The notes under the pieces are model-generated. The model did not search any database and had not been told where the DNA came from. It saw only the letters and a program-made list of their open reading frames with translations. 64,000 nucleotides of DNA from Hyphomicrobiales bacterium (GTDB lineage Bacteria > Pseudomonadota > Alphaproteobacteria > Rhizobiales > Rhizobiaceae), in contig UCKM01000020.1 of assembly GCA_900473175.1 (NCBI GenBank), forward strand, positions 62,001 through 126,000, written 5' to 3'. Below are positions 43,098 to 53,015 of the stretch, in pieces. The position numbers and the translations under genes were made by a program. Numbering within the stretch: position 1 is the stretch's first letter; every line of letters begins with the position of its first letter.

Positions 43098-44055
43098 CCT
43101 TGCGGTTGGGATCGATCGGCTTGTCTTCCGTCAGCGGCTTTGGTTTCTCGACTTCGGTTTTTGCCGCTTGCGGCTCGCCCAATTGAATGATCGACGAGGC
43201 CTGTGTGGCGGGCGTTGCGGCAGGGGCTGCTGGCTCAGTCTTGGCTAAGGGCGGCTGTTCCGGCTTTGCCGGTTCTGCCGTTTTTGGCGGCTCCGCCGGC
43301 TTGGCGGAAACGGCTGGCTTCTGCGATTCTTTTACTGTCGCTTGCGGATCGCCCAGCGTTTTGAAATCACCGGCCGCCTTCTGGCAGCTGCACTGCGGCG
43401 TCGCGGTGGCACCCGCCTTCCTGAATTTGAAGGCGTTGGGCATGTTCTTGTATAAATCGCCCCGCAGCGAAATCATTGCTCCGGCATCCTGGCTGTCGGT
43501 CGGACGGTAGAACAGCTTCGCGCCGGGACATTGCGACTGGCACTGCGCCTGATCGCGCGAGAAATTCTCAGCGCCCGTATCGTAGGAAAGCGGGAAATAA
43601 TAGCCGTCGCATGAGCGCACGCACAATGTCTGATAGCGGCCACCATAGGCTGGCGCGGTGCTTAACTCGGGGTCAATTTGCTCCGGCTCGCTTCCAAGCA
43701 CGTCATAGTCGGGTGGCTCGGACGCCGCCCGCCGCGGCTCATCGTACAGGGGGGCGTCACGCCGCGGCTGTTCATAGCGCGGTACGTCGCGCCTCGGTTC
43801 GTCGCGCTGCGGCGTGTCGTATAGGGGTTGATCGCGAACGGGAGCATCGGCAACGGGACAGTTATTGGCATCGAGCGCAGCCTCAACCCGGTCACGGCGC
43901 AGCCGCAGTTCATAATCATCAGGATCACGGTTGAGCGTCAGCTGATCCAGGCGCTCCTGCATCCGCACGCAAATGTCTGAATTTGCGTGCGAAAGCTGTG
44001 TCGTCGCCAGGGCGGCGCCAATCGCGACAATGGCAAATCGAAATATGCGGTACAT
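43015..44055 (-). CDS. DUF2865 exported protein
   Basis: A 346-residue protein with signal peptide [25 protein letters not shown] charged Pro/Arg/Asp/Tyr-rich segment (about 65-115) with repeated [20 protein letters not shown] units follows. The Cys-containing DUF2865 domain has [30 protein letters not shown] and PQCSCQKAA, and the tail is Ala/Pro/Lys-rich. The family is restricted to rhizobia-like bacteria and its function is unknown. I choose the ATG at 44055, which gives a clean signal peptide; upstream in-frame ATGs fall in or beyond a hairpin. The 3' end overlaps gltX on the other strand. Confidence 0.85.
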   Translation of the reverse strand: MYRIFRFAIVAIGAALATTQLSHANSDICVRMQERLDQLTLNRDPDDYELRLRRDRVEAALDANNCPVADAPVRDQPLYDTPQRDEPRRDVPRYEQPRRDAPLYDEPRRAASEPPDYDVLGSEPEQIDPELSTAPAYGGRYQTLCVRSCDGYYFPLSYDTGAENFSRDQAQCQSQCPGAKLFYRPTDSQDAGAMISLRGDLYKNMPNAFKFRKAGATATPQCSCQKAAGDFKTLGDPQATVKESQKPAVSAKPAEPPKTAEPAKPEQPPLAKTEPAAPAATPATQASSIIQLGEPQAAKTEVEKPKPLTEDKPIDPNRKVRVVGPAFLPDQAGATNPPAQDQKSAQ

Positions 44056-44076
44056 GCGGTAATCCAGGGCTTTCAG

Positions 44077-44101
44077 GCGCATTCGGGTGGGGCGAATGCG
44101 C
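44077..44101. terminator. Hairpin between maeB and the DUF2865 gene
   Basis: GCGCATTCG and CGAATGCGC form a perfect 9-bp stem with a 7-base G-rich loop, 42 bp after the maeB stop and 22 bp before the DUF2865 start (both minus strand). There is no U tract, so it may terminate weakly or shape the DUF2865 leader. Confidence 0.45.
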
Positions 44102-44143
44102 GTGAACCATCCACGGCCATGCGGCAGCAATAAGACCCTTGGC

Positions 44144-46441
44144 TTAATCAACGCGTTGTGAGGCCTCCACCACGGCAAGTGCGGTCATGTTGACGATGCC
44201 GCGCGACGTCACCGATGGCGTCAGGATATGAGCGGGCTTGGCAGCGCCCAGCAATATCGGCCCGACATGCAGCGCGTCGGTGACGGTCTTGACCACGTTG
44301 AGCGTGATGTTGGCCGCATCGAGATTGGGGAAGACAAGCAGATTGGCCTCGTCGCTGAGGCGCGAGTGCGGAAGTACGCGCTCACGCAGCACCTGCGACA
44401 GGGCGGCATCCCCATGCATCTCGCCGTCCTGCTCCAGATGCGGTGCCTTTGCCCGCAGGATTTCCGACGCCGTCCGCATCTTGGCGGCGCTGTCCGAATC
44501 GCGCGAACCAAAGTTCGAATGCGACAGGAGGGCGGCCCGCGGCTCTATGCCGAACCGGCTGATCTCATTGGCCGCAAGGACGGTCTTCTCCGCGATTTCC
44601 TCGGCGGTGGGATCGATGCTCACGTAGGTGTCGGTCAGAAACAGCACGCCGCGCTGGGAGATCAGCAGGCTCAGCGCCGAGAAATTGCGGATGCCTTCCA
44701 GCTTGCCGATGATCTGGTCGACATTGCGCAGATGCCGCTCGAAGCGGCCCTCGAGACCGCAGATCATTGCGTCGGCCTCACCACGCACGATGGCAAGCGC
44801 CGCAATCACTGTGCTGCTGGCGCGGACCATGGTGCGGGCAACTTCCGGTGTCGTGCCGCGCCGTCCTGTCAGGGAGACGAGAAGATCGACATAGTCGCGG
44901 TAGCGCGGATCATCCTCCGGATTAATGATATTGAAATCGGTGCCGACCTTGATCTTCAGGCCGTAACGCTTCAGCCGTGACTCGATCACCTGCGGGCGTC
45001 CGATCAGGGTCGGGATGGAGATGCCTTCCTCAAGAACCACCTGCGCGGCGCGCAGGACGCGCTCGTCCTCACCGTCAGCATAGATGACGCGCTTTTTCTC
45101 GGCCGTCTTCGCCGCGGTGAAAATCGGCTTCATGATCAGGCCGGACCTGAAGACGAAGCGGTTGAGCCGGTCGAGATAGGCGTCGAAGTCTTCGATCGGT
45201 CGCTCGGCAACGCCGGTTTCCATAGCCGCCTTGGCGACCGCGGGGGCGATGCGCAGGATCAGGCGCGGATCGAATGGTGAGGGAATGAGATAGTTGGGAC
45301 CGAACGTGGGCGTTTCGCCGGAGTAGGCGCGGGCGGCGACATCGGACGGCTCTTCGCGCGCAAGCGCGGCGATGGCCTGTACTGCCGCCATCTTCATTTC
45401 CTCGTTGATCGCCCGGGCGCCGCAGTCCAGCGCACCGCGGAAGATGTAGGGGAAGCAGAGGACGTTGTTGACCTGATTGGGGAAATCCGAACGGCCGGTG
45501 CAGATCATTGCGTCGGTGCGTGCGGCTCGGGCTTCCTCGGGCATGATTTCGGGATTGGGATTGGCAAGGGCCATGATCAGCGGGTTTGGCGCCATCTGCT
45601 TCAAAAGTTCGGGCTTCAACACGCCGGCGGCCGAGAGGCCGAGAAATACATCGGCGCCGCCAATGACATCGGCGAGCACGCGCGCATCGGTCTTCTGCAC
45701 ATAGACGGATTTCCACCGGTCCATCAGCGTGTTGCGGCCCTCATAGACCACGCCATCGATATCGCAGACCCATATGTTCTTGCGGTCGGCACCAAGCTTG
45801 ACGAGAAGATTGAGACAGGCGAGGGCTGCCGCACCGGCGCCGGAGGCGACGATCTTGACCTTCGAAAGGTCTTTTCCGGCAAGCTCCATGCCGTTGAGAA
45901 TGGCCGCCGCGACAATGATGGCCGTGCCATGCTGGTCATCGTGAAACACCGGTATGTTCATCTTGGCGCGCAGCTGTTCCTCGACCTCGAAACATTCAGG
46001 CGCCTTGATGTCCTCGAGGTTGATGCCGCCGAACGTCGGCTCCAGCGCGGAAACAACATCGACGATGCGGTTGATCTCGTTGGCATCGATCTCGATGTCG
46101 AAGACGTCGATATTGGCAAACTTCTTGAAGAGGACCGCCTTGCCCTCCATCACCGGCTTGGACGCGAGCGGTCCGATATTGCCAAGGCCAAGGACCGCGG
46201 TCCCATTGGAGATAACGGCAACGAGATTGGCGCGGCTCGTATAATCGGCGGCGGTGGAGGGATCGGCGTGAATTGCAAGGCAGGGCGCAGCAACGCCCGG
46301 GGAATAGGCAAGTGCCAGATCGCGCTGGTTGCCGAGCGTTTTCGTGGCTTGGATTTCCAGCTTACCCGGCTGTGGAAAGCGGTGGTAGAACAGCGCGCTT
46401 TCGTCGAGATCAGAGCTGCTGGGCGTTTTATCCTTGGCCAT
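44144..46441 (-). CDS. maeB: NADP-dependent malic enzyme with phosphotransacetylase-like domain
   Basis: A 765-residue MaeB-type malic enzyme, oxidising malate to pyruvate and CO2 and reducing NADP+. The malic domain (about 15-430) has [37 protein letters not shown] and the Rossmann motif [13 protein letters not shown]. The C-terminal part (about 440-765) is homologous to phosphate acetyltransferase ([15 protein letters not shown]...LIGRP) and in known MaeB proteins is regulatory. The ATG at 46441 is supported by AAGGA upstream. Confidence 0.95.
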   Translation of the reverse strand: MAKDKTPSSSDLDESALFYHRFPQPGKLEIQATKTLGNQRDLALAYSPGVAAPCLAIHADPSTAADYTSRANLVAVISNGTAVLGLGNIGPLASKPVMEGKAVLFKKFANIDVFDIEIDANEINRIVDVVSALEPTFGGINLEDIKAPECFEVEEQLRAKMNIPVFHDDQHGTAIIVAAAILNGMELAGKDLSKVKIVASGAGAAALACLNLLVKLGADRKNIWVCDIDGVVYEGRNTLMDRWKSVYVQKTDARVLADVIGGADVFLGLSAAGVLKPELLKQMAPNPLIMALANPNPEIMPEEARAARTDAMICTGRSDFPNQVNNVLCFPYIFRGALDCGARAINEEMKMAAVQAIAALAREEPSDVAARAYSGETPTFGPNYLIPSPFDPRLILRIAPAVAKAAMETGVAERPIEDFDAYLDRLNRFVFRSGLIMKPIFTAAKTAEKKRVIYADGEDERVLRAAQVVLEEGISIPTLIGRPQVIESRLKRYGLKIKVGTDFNIINPEDDPRYRDYVDLLVSLTGRRGTTPEVARTMVRASSTVIAALAIVRGEADAMICGLEGRFERHLRNVDQIIGKLEGIRNFSALSLLISQRGVLFLTDTYVSIDPTAEEIAEKTVLAANEISRFGIEPRAALLSHSNFGSRDSDSAAKMRTASEILRAKAPHLEQDGEMHGDAALSQVLRERVLPHSRLSDEANLLVFPNLDAANITLNVVKTVTDALHVGPILLGAAKPAHILTPSVTSRGIVNMTALAVVEASQRVD

Positions 46442-46670
46442 GGAGCGGGGTCCTTCCGGAAAATTGGTTCGGCGCGTCACAAGTCTTCGATCGAGGCTTT
46501 TCTAACACGCTTGAATAACATTCAGACGCATAAATGAAGTCCATTTTGTTACAAGTGTTTATCGTACGAAAGGATGTAGTTTTCGGCCCCGTCATATGAT
46601 TGTGACATGAATCGGGTTTGTGTCAGCGCAACTGGATGCAATTGCACCCGCGCTGAACGGAGATCAGCCC

Positions 46671-47492
46671 ATGGTCGAGAACGAAGCCCGCAACTTCCGC
46701 ACGCTTTTCCTGTCCGATGTCCATCTCGGATCGAAAGGTGCGAAAGCCAGCTTTCTCCTGGATTTCCTGAAGCATCACGACGCGGATACCATTTATCTTG
46801 TCGGCGACATCGTCGATGGCTGGCGCTTGCGCCGCAACTGGCATTGGCCACAGGAACACAATGATATCGTGCAGAAGCTGCTGCGCAAGAGCCGCAAGGG
46901 TGCGCGCATAATCTACATCGCCGGCAATCACGACGAATTCCTGCGCGATTTTCAGGGCACGCACTTTGGCGGCATCGAGGTAATGGACCGCACGATGCAC
47001 GAGACGGCCGATGGGCGGAAATTCCTTGTCATCCACGGCGACCAGTTCGACGTGGTCGTGCGCAATGCCCGCCATATCGCCTGTCTCGGCGATTGGGCAT
47101 ATGACGCCGCGCTTGCCATCAACACGATCATGAACAAGGCGCGGCGCATGCTTGGCCTGCGCTATTGGTCGTTCTCCGCCTGGGCAAAATTCCGCGTGAA
47201 GAAGGCGGTGAATTTCATCGGCTCGTTTCAGACCGTGGTTTCGGACGAAGCGAGGCGCATTGGCGCTGACGGCGTGATTTGCGGCCACATCCACCATGCA
47301 ACCATCGAACACATCGACGGCATCGAATACATCAATACCGGCGATTGGGTGGAAAGCTGCACGGCGATTGTCGAACACTTTGACGGACGCATGGAGCTTC
47401 TGTCGTGGACGCATCTGATCGGCGAGCAGGCTGGCTTTGCGCCAGTCGTTCGCTTGGACGACAAGCGTCCAAAGGCGGCGAATGCGGCCTGA
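46671..47492 (+). CDS. LpxH-like metallophosphoesterase (UDP-2,3-diacylglucosamine diphosphatase family)
   Basis: A calcineurin-like phosphoesterase of 273 residues with the full metal site: LFLSDVHLGSKG, VGDIVDGWRLR, AGNHDEF, HGDQFDV and GHIHHATIE. Annotated relatives are called UDP-2,3-diacylglucosamine diphosphatases, which cleave UDP-diacylglucosamine in lipid A synthesis, but this long subgroup may act on other lipid pyrophosphates. The ATG at 46671 has GGAG eight bases upstream; a GTG at 46620 is an alternative. It overlaps the glycosyltransferase gene by 11 bp, a strong sign of joint function on an envelope lipid. Confidence 0.85.
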   Translation: MVENEARNFRTLFLSDVHLGSKGAKASFLLDFLKHHDADTIYLVGDIVDGWRLRRNWHWPQEHNDIVQKLLRKSRKGARIIYIAGNHDEFLRDFQGTHFGGIEVMDRTMHETADGRKFLVIHGDQFDVVVRNARHIACLGDWAYDAALAINTIMNKARRMLGLRYWSFSAWAKFRVKKAVNFIGSFQTVVSDEARRIGADGVICGHIHHATIEHIDGIEYINTGDWVESCTAIVEHFDGRMELLSWTHLIGEQAGFAPVVRLDDKRPKAANAA

Positions 47493-48564
47493 GCAGAGCG
47501 CCCTGCCAAAACGGCTTGTCATCGTTTCGGACGCCTGGCATCCGCAGGTAAACGGGGTCGTGCGGACGTTGACCAAGTTGCGCGAGCAGATGGAAGCGCG
47601 CGGCTTTGAGGTAACAATCATCTCGCCCGCCGATTATCGCTCGGTCGCTTGCCCGACCTATCCGGAGATCCGTCTGGCGCTGACCTATCCGCTTGCTGTC
47701 AAGAAACGGATCGAAGCGCTGCAACCAGCTTTTGTCCATATCGCCACCGAAGGCCCCCTCGGCATCATGGCGCGCCGGGCCTGCCTCAAGAATGACTGGC
47801 GTTTTACCACCAGCTTCCACACGCGCTTTCCGGAATATCTGCGCGAGCGGCTGCCGATCCCGCTTTCGTGGACCTATGGCTTTCTGCGGCGCTTTCACAA
47901 TGCTGCCGAAACCTGCCTCGTACCAACGCAATCGATCCATGATGAACTGGTCGAGCGCGGTTTCGAGACGCTGAAAGTTTGGACGCGTGGCGTCGATCGC
48001 AAGCTTTTCCGGCCCCAGCCGGGCACTGACCTTGACCTGCGGCGACCGATCTTTCTCTGCGTCGGCCGCGTGGCGCCAGAAAAGAACCTCGAAGCATTCC
48101 TGTCGCTCGACCTGCCGGGGACGAAGCTTGTTGTCGGTGACGGTCCTGATCTTGCGGAACTCAAGCGGAGATATCCGGGGACAGCGTTTGCCGGCAAGCA
48201 AGAGGGCGAGGCGCTCGCCCGATACTATGCCGGCTCTGACGTTTTCGTCTTTCCGAGCCGTACCGACACATTCGGGCTGGTGCTGCTTGAAGCGATCGCT
48301 TGCGGCCTGCCGGTTGCCGGCTATCCCGTCCCAGGGCCGAAAGACGTGATCGGGGCGTCGGGGGCGGGCGTCTTATCCCAGGACCTGCGCGAGGCGGCAA
48401 TTGGGGCGCTCGCCATGGGCCGCGTCGATCCTGACGTAATGCTCAAGGGTTTCAGTTGGGAAGCTTGCGCGGACATATTTGAAGGCGTTCTGACCAGTGT
48501 TGTCGGTGCGCGGGAGCTTGCTACGGGCAGGGTCGAGTCCAGGCGCGCCATATCGGCGCAATAG
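47482..48564 (+). CDS. Glycosyltransferase family 4 (GT-B) enzyme
   Basis: A 360-residue GT-B glycosyltransferase. The N-domain opens VIVSDAWHPQVNGVVRTL, as in GDP-mannose- or UDP-sugar-dependent transferases. The C-domain has LFLCVGRVAPEKNLEAFL-type residues and the donor-binding region RTDTFGLVLLEAIACGLP with the EX7E-like acidic pair. It probably transfers a sugar to a membrane lipid. The start at 47482 overlaps the LpxH-like gene by 11 bp. Acceptor and donor are unknown. Confidence 0.9.
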   Translation: MRPEQSALPKRLVIVSDAWHPQVNGVVRTLTKLREQMEARGFEVTIISPADYRSVACPTYPEIRLALTYPLAVKKRIEALQPAFVHIATEGPLGIMARRACLKNDWRFTTSFHTRFPEYLRERLPIPLSWTYGFLRRFHNAAETCLVPTQSIHDELVERGFETLKVWTRGVDRKLFRPQPGTDLDLRRPIFLCVGRVAPEKNLEAFLSLDLPGTKLVVGDGPDLAELKRRYPGTAFAGKQEGEALARYYAGSDVFVFPSRTDTFGLVLLEAIACGLPVAGYPVPGPKDVIGASGAGVLSQDLREAAIGALAMGRVDPDVMLKGFSWEACADIFEGVLTSVVGARELATGRVESRRAISAQ

Positions 48565-48686
48565 GTCGACAACAATAGTTACGAGCTTTTCTAGGCAGTT
48601 GGCGAATTTCGTGATAGTTGCGAATTTTGGGTCAAGCATGTTTGCGATTCTGGCCCGCCCATTTCCGATCTTCCGAAAGTCCTTCC

Positions 48687-49898
48687 ATGATAGCCGCCGC
48701 CTCAGCGGACCCGAGCCAGGATAAGCCGTCTCGTTTTGAGTTGCGCGTTGCCTTGGCCTATTTCGCAATTTTCATGTCGAGCGGTTTGCACCTGCCGTAT
48801 TTTCCGCTGTGGCTGGCGTTTCGCGACCTTACGCCGACGCAAATCTCAGTTGTCCTGTCCATGCCACTCTTCGTACGTGTCATCGCTGCGCCACTCGTTT
48901 CCATGCTGGCTGATCGATCGAATGACCGGGCGCACATCCTGAGCATTGCGACCGTTCTCGCCGCCATCGTCGCAGCATTCTATTTCGTGCCCTTTGGCTT
49001 TGCCGGAGTCCTGATCGTGTCACTGATGCTGGCGCCGCCCTGGACGTCGCAGGTGCCGCTTGCCGATACGATCGCCTTGTCGGGCGTGCGCCGCTATGGC
49101 GCGGACTTTGCCAGGATGCGGGTATGGGGTTCGATCTCCTTTCTGCTCGCCTCCTTTGCGGGCGGGGTATTTATCCAGCACATGGGTGAACAGATCATCC
49201 CTTCGGCCCTGCTCGGAGCCTTGATCGCCGCCTGCGCCATGAGCTTCGTCGTGCCGCGCATCGGCAAGCCCCGCCGCCTGTCGCCGCTCTCCGACGTCGA
49301 TATCGGGGACGCGGGCAGGGCGCTGCGCCGGCCAGCATTTGTCACCTTCCTGATCGCAACGGGTATCACGCAGGCAAGCCACGCCTATGGCTACAGTTTC
49401 TCGGCCATCTACTGGAAGTCGATAGGCATCGAGGAGACGATGATCGGATCGCTGTGGTCGATTTCAGTGGTGGCGGAGGTGATCATGTTCACCTCGTTCC
49501 GCCGTGTCTTCGGAAGGCTCCATCCGGCGAAAGTGCTGATGATCGGTTCGGCGGCCGCGATGTTTCGCTGGGCGGTATTTCCGTTGGTCGCGCCGGCCGG
49601 GCTCGGCATTGCCGGATTTCTGGTCATCCAAAGCCTGCACGCATTCTCCTTCGCGCTGTCGTTCCTCGGCATGCAAAAGATGATCGCATTGACCATTCCG
49701 GAAGAACGCGGCGGCACGGCACAGGGGCTTTCGACCTTCTTCATCGGGACGGCGCTGGCGATCGTCACGATGGCGTCAGGGCCGCTCTACAGCGCAACCG
49801 GAATCTATGGCTTCTACGTGATGGTGGCTTTGGCCGCATGCGGCCTTGCGCTTGCTAATGTCTCGCTGAATCTGGAGCAACGGGAAGTCTCCGCTTGA
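48687..49898 (+). CDS. MFS transporter (HcaT/3-phenylpropionate-permease-like)
   Basis: A 403-residue major facilitator with twelve predicted helices and the MFS_1-like architecture of HcaT/LacY-type symporters (VALAYFAIFMSSGLHLPYFPLWL near the N-terminus; MLADRSNDRAHIL as the loop 2-3 motif). The substrate is unknown. It converges on the dipeptide epimerase with a 2-bp gap, so there is no room for a terminator outside the coding regions. The start is taken at the ATG at 48687. Confidence 0.87.
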   Translation: MIAAASADPSQDKPSRFELRVALAYFAIFMSSGLHLPYFPLWLAFRDLTPTQISVVLSMPLFVRVIAAPLVSMLADRSNDRAHILSIATVLAAIVAAFYFVPFGFAGVLIVSLMLAPPWTSQVPLADTIALSGVRRYGADFARMRVWGSISFLLASFAGGVFIQHMGEQIIPSALLGALIAACAMSFVVPRIGKPRRLSPLSDVDIGDAGRALRRPAFVTFLIATGITQASHAYGYSFSAIYWKSIGIEETMIGSLWSISVVAEVIMFTSFRRVFGRLHPAKVLMIGSAAAMFRWAVFPLVAPAGLGIAGFLVIQSLHAFSFALSFLGMQKMIALTIPEERGGTAQGLSTFFIGTALAIVTMASGPLYSATGIYGFYVMVALAACGLALANVSLNLEQREVSA

Positions 49899-49900
49899 GT

Positions 49901-50884
49901 TTAGCCCCAAAGCTCGGGTTCGGGCGGGGAAAGGCGGCTGCCGTTGAAGATCAAGCCCGGCTTGCGATCTTCCTTCAAAATCAGCGGGCCATCCAGATCG
50001 ACAAAGTCCGCATCCTGCGCGACCAGTACCGCCGGAGCCATCGCCAGTGAGGTTCCCACCATGCAGCCGACCATGATGCCGAATCCAAGCTCGCGAGCGC
50101 GCTTTTGCATGCGCAGCGCCTCGGTCAGGCCGCCGGTCTTGTCGAGCTTGATATTGATGCTGTCATAGCGGCCAAGAAGCGTGTGAAGATCGTCCGTTCC
50201 GTGCGCGCTCTCATCGGCGCAGATCGGCACCGGATGCGGGATCGTCGCCAGGATCGCGTCGTTTCCGGCGGGCAGGGGCTGTTCGATCAAGACGACGCCG
50301 GCCCGGGCTGCTGCGAGCATGTTCTCGCGGATGTTTGCATCGGTCCAGCCTTCATTGGCGTCGAGAATGATACGGCTTGCGGGCGCCGCCGCTGCCACGG
50401 CGCGAATGCGTTCCACGTCGTTATCGCCGCCGACCTTGACCTTGATCAGCGGGCGGTCTGCCAGGGCTTTGGCTGACGCTGCCATCGTTTGCGCGCCGCC
50501 GAATGAAACGGTCACGGCAGTGGTCAGATCCTTGAGGCGGGGGAGCCCCGCAAGCGCAGTGGCAGAGTTGCCGCTGCGCTTGGCCTCAAGATCCCACAGA
50601 GCGCAATCGACGGCGTTGCGGGCTGCGCCAGCACCGATGAGACTTGGCAACTCGTCTCGGGTCGCACCATTGCTCAAGGCGGCGCGCAAGCCTTCGATCT
50701 GGGCGCAAACGGAATCCAGACTCTCGCCATAGCGCGCATAGGGCACGCATTCGCCACGCCCGGTGAAGGCGCCATCCGTCAAAGTGCACAGCACCACCGC
50801 AGCTTCGGTTTTCGATCCGCGGGAGATCGTAAATGTCCCAGCGATGGGCCAACGCTCGACCGCGATTTCTATTCCAACTACCAT
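49901..50884 (-). CDS. dgcA: Dipeptide epimerase / N-acetyl-D-glutamate racemase-like (enolase superfamily)
   Basis: A 327-residue enolase-superfamily enzyme of the muconate-lactonising subgroup. Catalytic Lys148 and Lys150 lie in IKVKVG, metal ligands are Asp175 (ILDANEGW), Glu201 (IEQPLP) and Asp224 (ICADES), and the second-face Lys is in INIKLDKTGG. Relatives epimerise L-Ala-D/L-Glu from murein peptides; the alphaproteobacterial subgroup includes DgcA, reported to work with DgcN in D-glutamate use. No dgcN is adjacent, so the symbol is tentative. Confidence 0.85.
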   Translation of the reverse strand: MVVGIEIAVERWPIAGTFTISRGSKTEAAVVLCTLTDGAFTGRGECVPYARYGESLDSVCAQIEGLRAALSNGATRDELPSLIGAGAARNAVDCALWDLEAKRSGNSATALAGLPRLKDLTTAVTVSFGGAQTMAASAKALADRPLIKVKVGGDNDVERIRAVAAAAPASRIILDANEGWTDANIRENMLAAARAGVVLIEQPLPAGNDAILATIPHPVPICADESAHGTDDLHTLLGRYDSINIKLDKTGGLTEALRMQKRARELGFGIMVGCMVGTSLAMAPAVLVAQDADFVDLDGPLILKEDRKPGLIFNGSRLSPPEPELWG

Positions 50885-50932
50885 TTTCGACGCCTTAATT
50901 GTTCAAGTGACACGAGCCGAGAGACTCGATAT

Positions 50933-52117
50933 GTGTGTGTGATGTTGACCGATAGAGCAAGCAATTCAAGTGCTTCTACCGCAGCGCCGCCTCATGTTGA
51001 ATTCAGCACCGAAGGCGACCGCGCGACGATCACGCTTTCCGGCGCTTGGACGACACGCAATGTGCGCCGTGTTGACGAGCGTATGCGCGAAATCGGCCGT
51101 GACAAGAGCTTTTCGAGCATCCTGATCGACCTTTCGGGCGTGGAACTTCTTGATACGGCCGGAACGTGGTTGATCGAGCGACTGCGCACCAAGCTCGAAG
51201 GGGCGGGAAAACAGGTCACCATCGAAGGCCAGTCGGAAAGTTGGGGCTCATTGTTCGAGGCCGTGCGCGAGGCGGCAAACACGCCCGACGACACGGTTCC
51301 TGTGGCGCGGCCAGGGCTGCTGATTCGCTTTCTGGCGACGATCGGCGGAACGGTCTATGCTTTTGGCGGCGATTTCGTGAAGTCCATGCACATCCTCGGC
51401 GCCACGGTCCGCGGTGCGCAGATGAAGGGCAGTCGCCGCGGCAGCATCAGGCCCGCGGCTATCGTCCATCAGATTGACAGCATGGGTATCGGAGCCGTTC
51501 CGGTCGTCGTCCTCATGTCCACAATTATTGGTGCCATCATCGCGCAGCAGGGCGCATTCCAGTTGCGCTATTTCGGCGCGGAAATTTTCGTCGTCGATCT
51601 TGTCGGCATTCTGGTGTTGCGCGAGATTGGCGTGCTTCTGACGGCGATCATGATCGCCGGCCGCTCGGGGAGCGCGATCACCGCCGAAATCGGCTCGATG
51701 AAGATGCGTGAGGAGACCGATGCGCTGACCGTCATCGGGCTCAACCCGGTCGGTGTCCTGGTATTTCCGCGTCTTGTGGCATTGGTCATTTCGCTGCCCT
51801 TGCTCACGATCATTGCCGATTTTGCAGCGCTCGCCGGCGCAATGGCGATTACCTGGGCCTATTCCGGCATAACACCCGATGCCTTCATTCAGCGCCTGCG
51901 CGACGCCATCGACCTGTCGAGCTATCTGGCTGGACTGATCAAAGCCCCGTTTATGGCGTTGATCATCGGCGTCATGGCGTCGGTGGAGGGCATGAAGGTT
52001 GGCGGCAGCGCCGAGTCCCTCGGCCAGCGCGTCACCGCGTCAGTGGTCAAATCCATTTTCGTCGTTATTGTGGTCGATGGCATTTTCGCGATCTTCTACG
52101 CATCCATCAATTTTTGA
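50933..52117 (+). CDS. MlaE-type lipid ABC permease with N-terminal STAS domain
   Basis: A 394-residue inner-membrane subunit of an Mla/MCE phospholipid transporter. Residues about 20-110 form a STAS domain (FSSILIDLSGVELLDTAGTWLIERL), the fold of free-standing MlaB. Residues about 125-390 are the MlaE permease (VLVLREIGVLLTAIMIAGRSGSAITAEIGSM, VFPRLVALVISLPLLT). The fusion should supply the MlaB role in cis. The start is either GTG at 50933, eight to ten bases after GAGAG, or ATG at 50942. First gene of the mla-like operon (E-F-D-lipoprotein). Confidence 0.92.
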   Translation: MCVMLTDRASNSSASTAAPPHVEFSTEGDRATITLSGAWTTRNVRRVDERMREIGRDKSFSSILIDLSGVELLDTAGTWLIERLRTKLEGAGKQVTIEGQSESWGSLFEAVREAANTPDDTVPVARPGLLIRFLATIGGTVYAFGGDFVKSMHILGATVRGAQMKGSRRGSIRPAAIVHQIDSMGIGAVPVVVLMSTIIGAIIAQQGAFQLRYFGAEIFVVDLVGILVLREIGVLLTAIMIAGRSGSAITAEIGSMKMREETDALTVIGLNPVGVLVFPRLVALVISLPLLTIIADFAALAGAMAITWAYSGITPDAFIQRLRDAIDLSSYLAGLIKAPFMALIIGVMASVEGMKVGGSAESLGQRVTASVVKSIFVVIVVDGIFAIFYASINF

Positions 52118-52136
52118 GCCAGGACCGCCAAGGCGA

Positions 52137-53012
52137 ATGATTCCGACAGCAAACCAGGAAAATGAGGGCGCCGGGGCCAGAGACATCCTCCTTTCCGTGA
52201 AGGATGTGAGTGTCTCATTTGGCAGATCGACCGTGCTCGATCATCTGTCGCTCGATGTCTATCGCGGTGAGATACTCGGCTTTGTCGGGGCGTCCGGTAC
52301 CGGCAAGTCGGTTCTGATGCGCACGATCCTCGGCCTCAACCAGAAGCAGTCCGGCACAATCAGCATATTCGGCCACGACATAGACCGTGCGAGCGAACAG
52401 GAAAAGCTGGGCGTCGACATGCGCATGGGCGTGTTGTTTCAACACGGCGCCCTGTTCTCATCCCTGACGGTGCTTGAAAATATTCAGGTCCCGATGCGTG
52501 AATATCTCGACACCCCCGAGCGATTGATGGACGAGCTTGCGCGGTTGAAAATCGATCTCGTCGGTCTCAAACCCGATACAGCCGAGAAATTCCCGTCCGA
52601 ACTTTCCGGCGGCATGATCAAGCGAGCGGCGCTGGCGCGGGCATTGTCGCTCGATCCCGAAATCGTGTTTCTTGACGAGCCGACTTCGGGCCTTGATCCG
52701 ATCGGCGCCGCAGATTTCGACGAGCTGATCGCCAATCTGCGCGATACGATGGGGCTGACGGTCTACATGGTGACCCACGACCTCGATAGTCTGTTCGCGG
52801 TTTGCGACCGAATCGCTGTATTGGGTAAGAAGAAGGTTCTTGTCGAAGGAACCATCGACGACATGCTGGCGTTTGACGATCCGTGGGTGCAGGAATATTT
52901 CCGCGGCAAACGTGCACGTCAGATCGTCAGCGACGGCAAGAACAGGCGGCGGTCGGGAGGCGATCGCGTTGCGCCGAAGCCCGTTCAGGGGCAAGAGGGT
53001 CAGGCTAAATAA
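52137..53012 (+). CDS. MlaF-type lipid ABC transporter ATPase
   Basis: A 291-residue ATPase that powers the MlaE/MlaD complex. Walker A is GASGTGKSV, signature LSGGMIKRAALARAL, Walker B IVFLDEPTSGLDP, and the H-loop VTHDLDSLF. The GGM(I/V)KR form of the signature is typical of the Mla/MCE ATPases. It carries a basic C-terminal tail (RQIVSDGKNRRRSGGDR). It starts 19 bp after mlaE with AAGG upstream, and mlaD follows after 3 bp. Confidence 0.94.
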   Translation: MIPTANQENEGAGARDILLSVKDVSVSFGRSTVLDHLSLDVYRGEILGFVGASGTGKSVLMRTILGLNQKQSGTISIFGHDIDRASEQEKLGVDMRMGVLFQHGALFSSLTVLENIQVPMREYLDTPERLMDELARLKIDLVGLKPDTAEKFPSELSGGMIKRAALARALSLDPEIVFLDEPTSGLDPIGAADFDELIANLRDTMGLTVYMVTHDLDSLFAVCDRIAVLGKKKVLVEGTIDDMLAFDDPWVQEYFRGKRARQIVSDGKNRRRSGGDRVAPKPVQGQEGQAK

Positions 53013-53015
53013 CCG

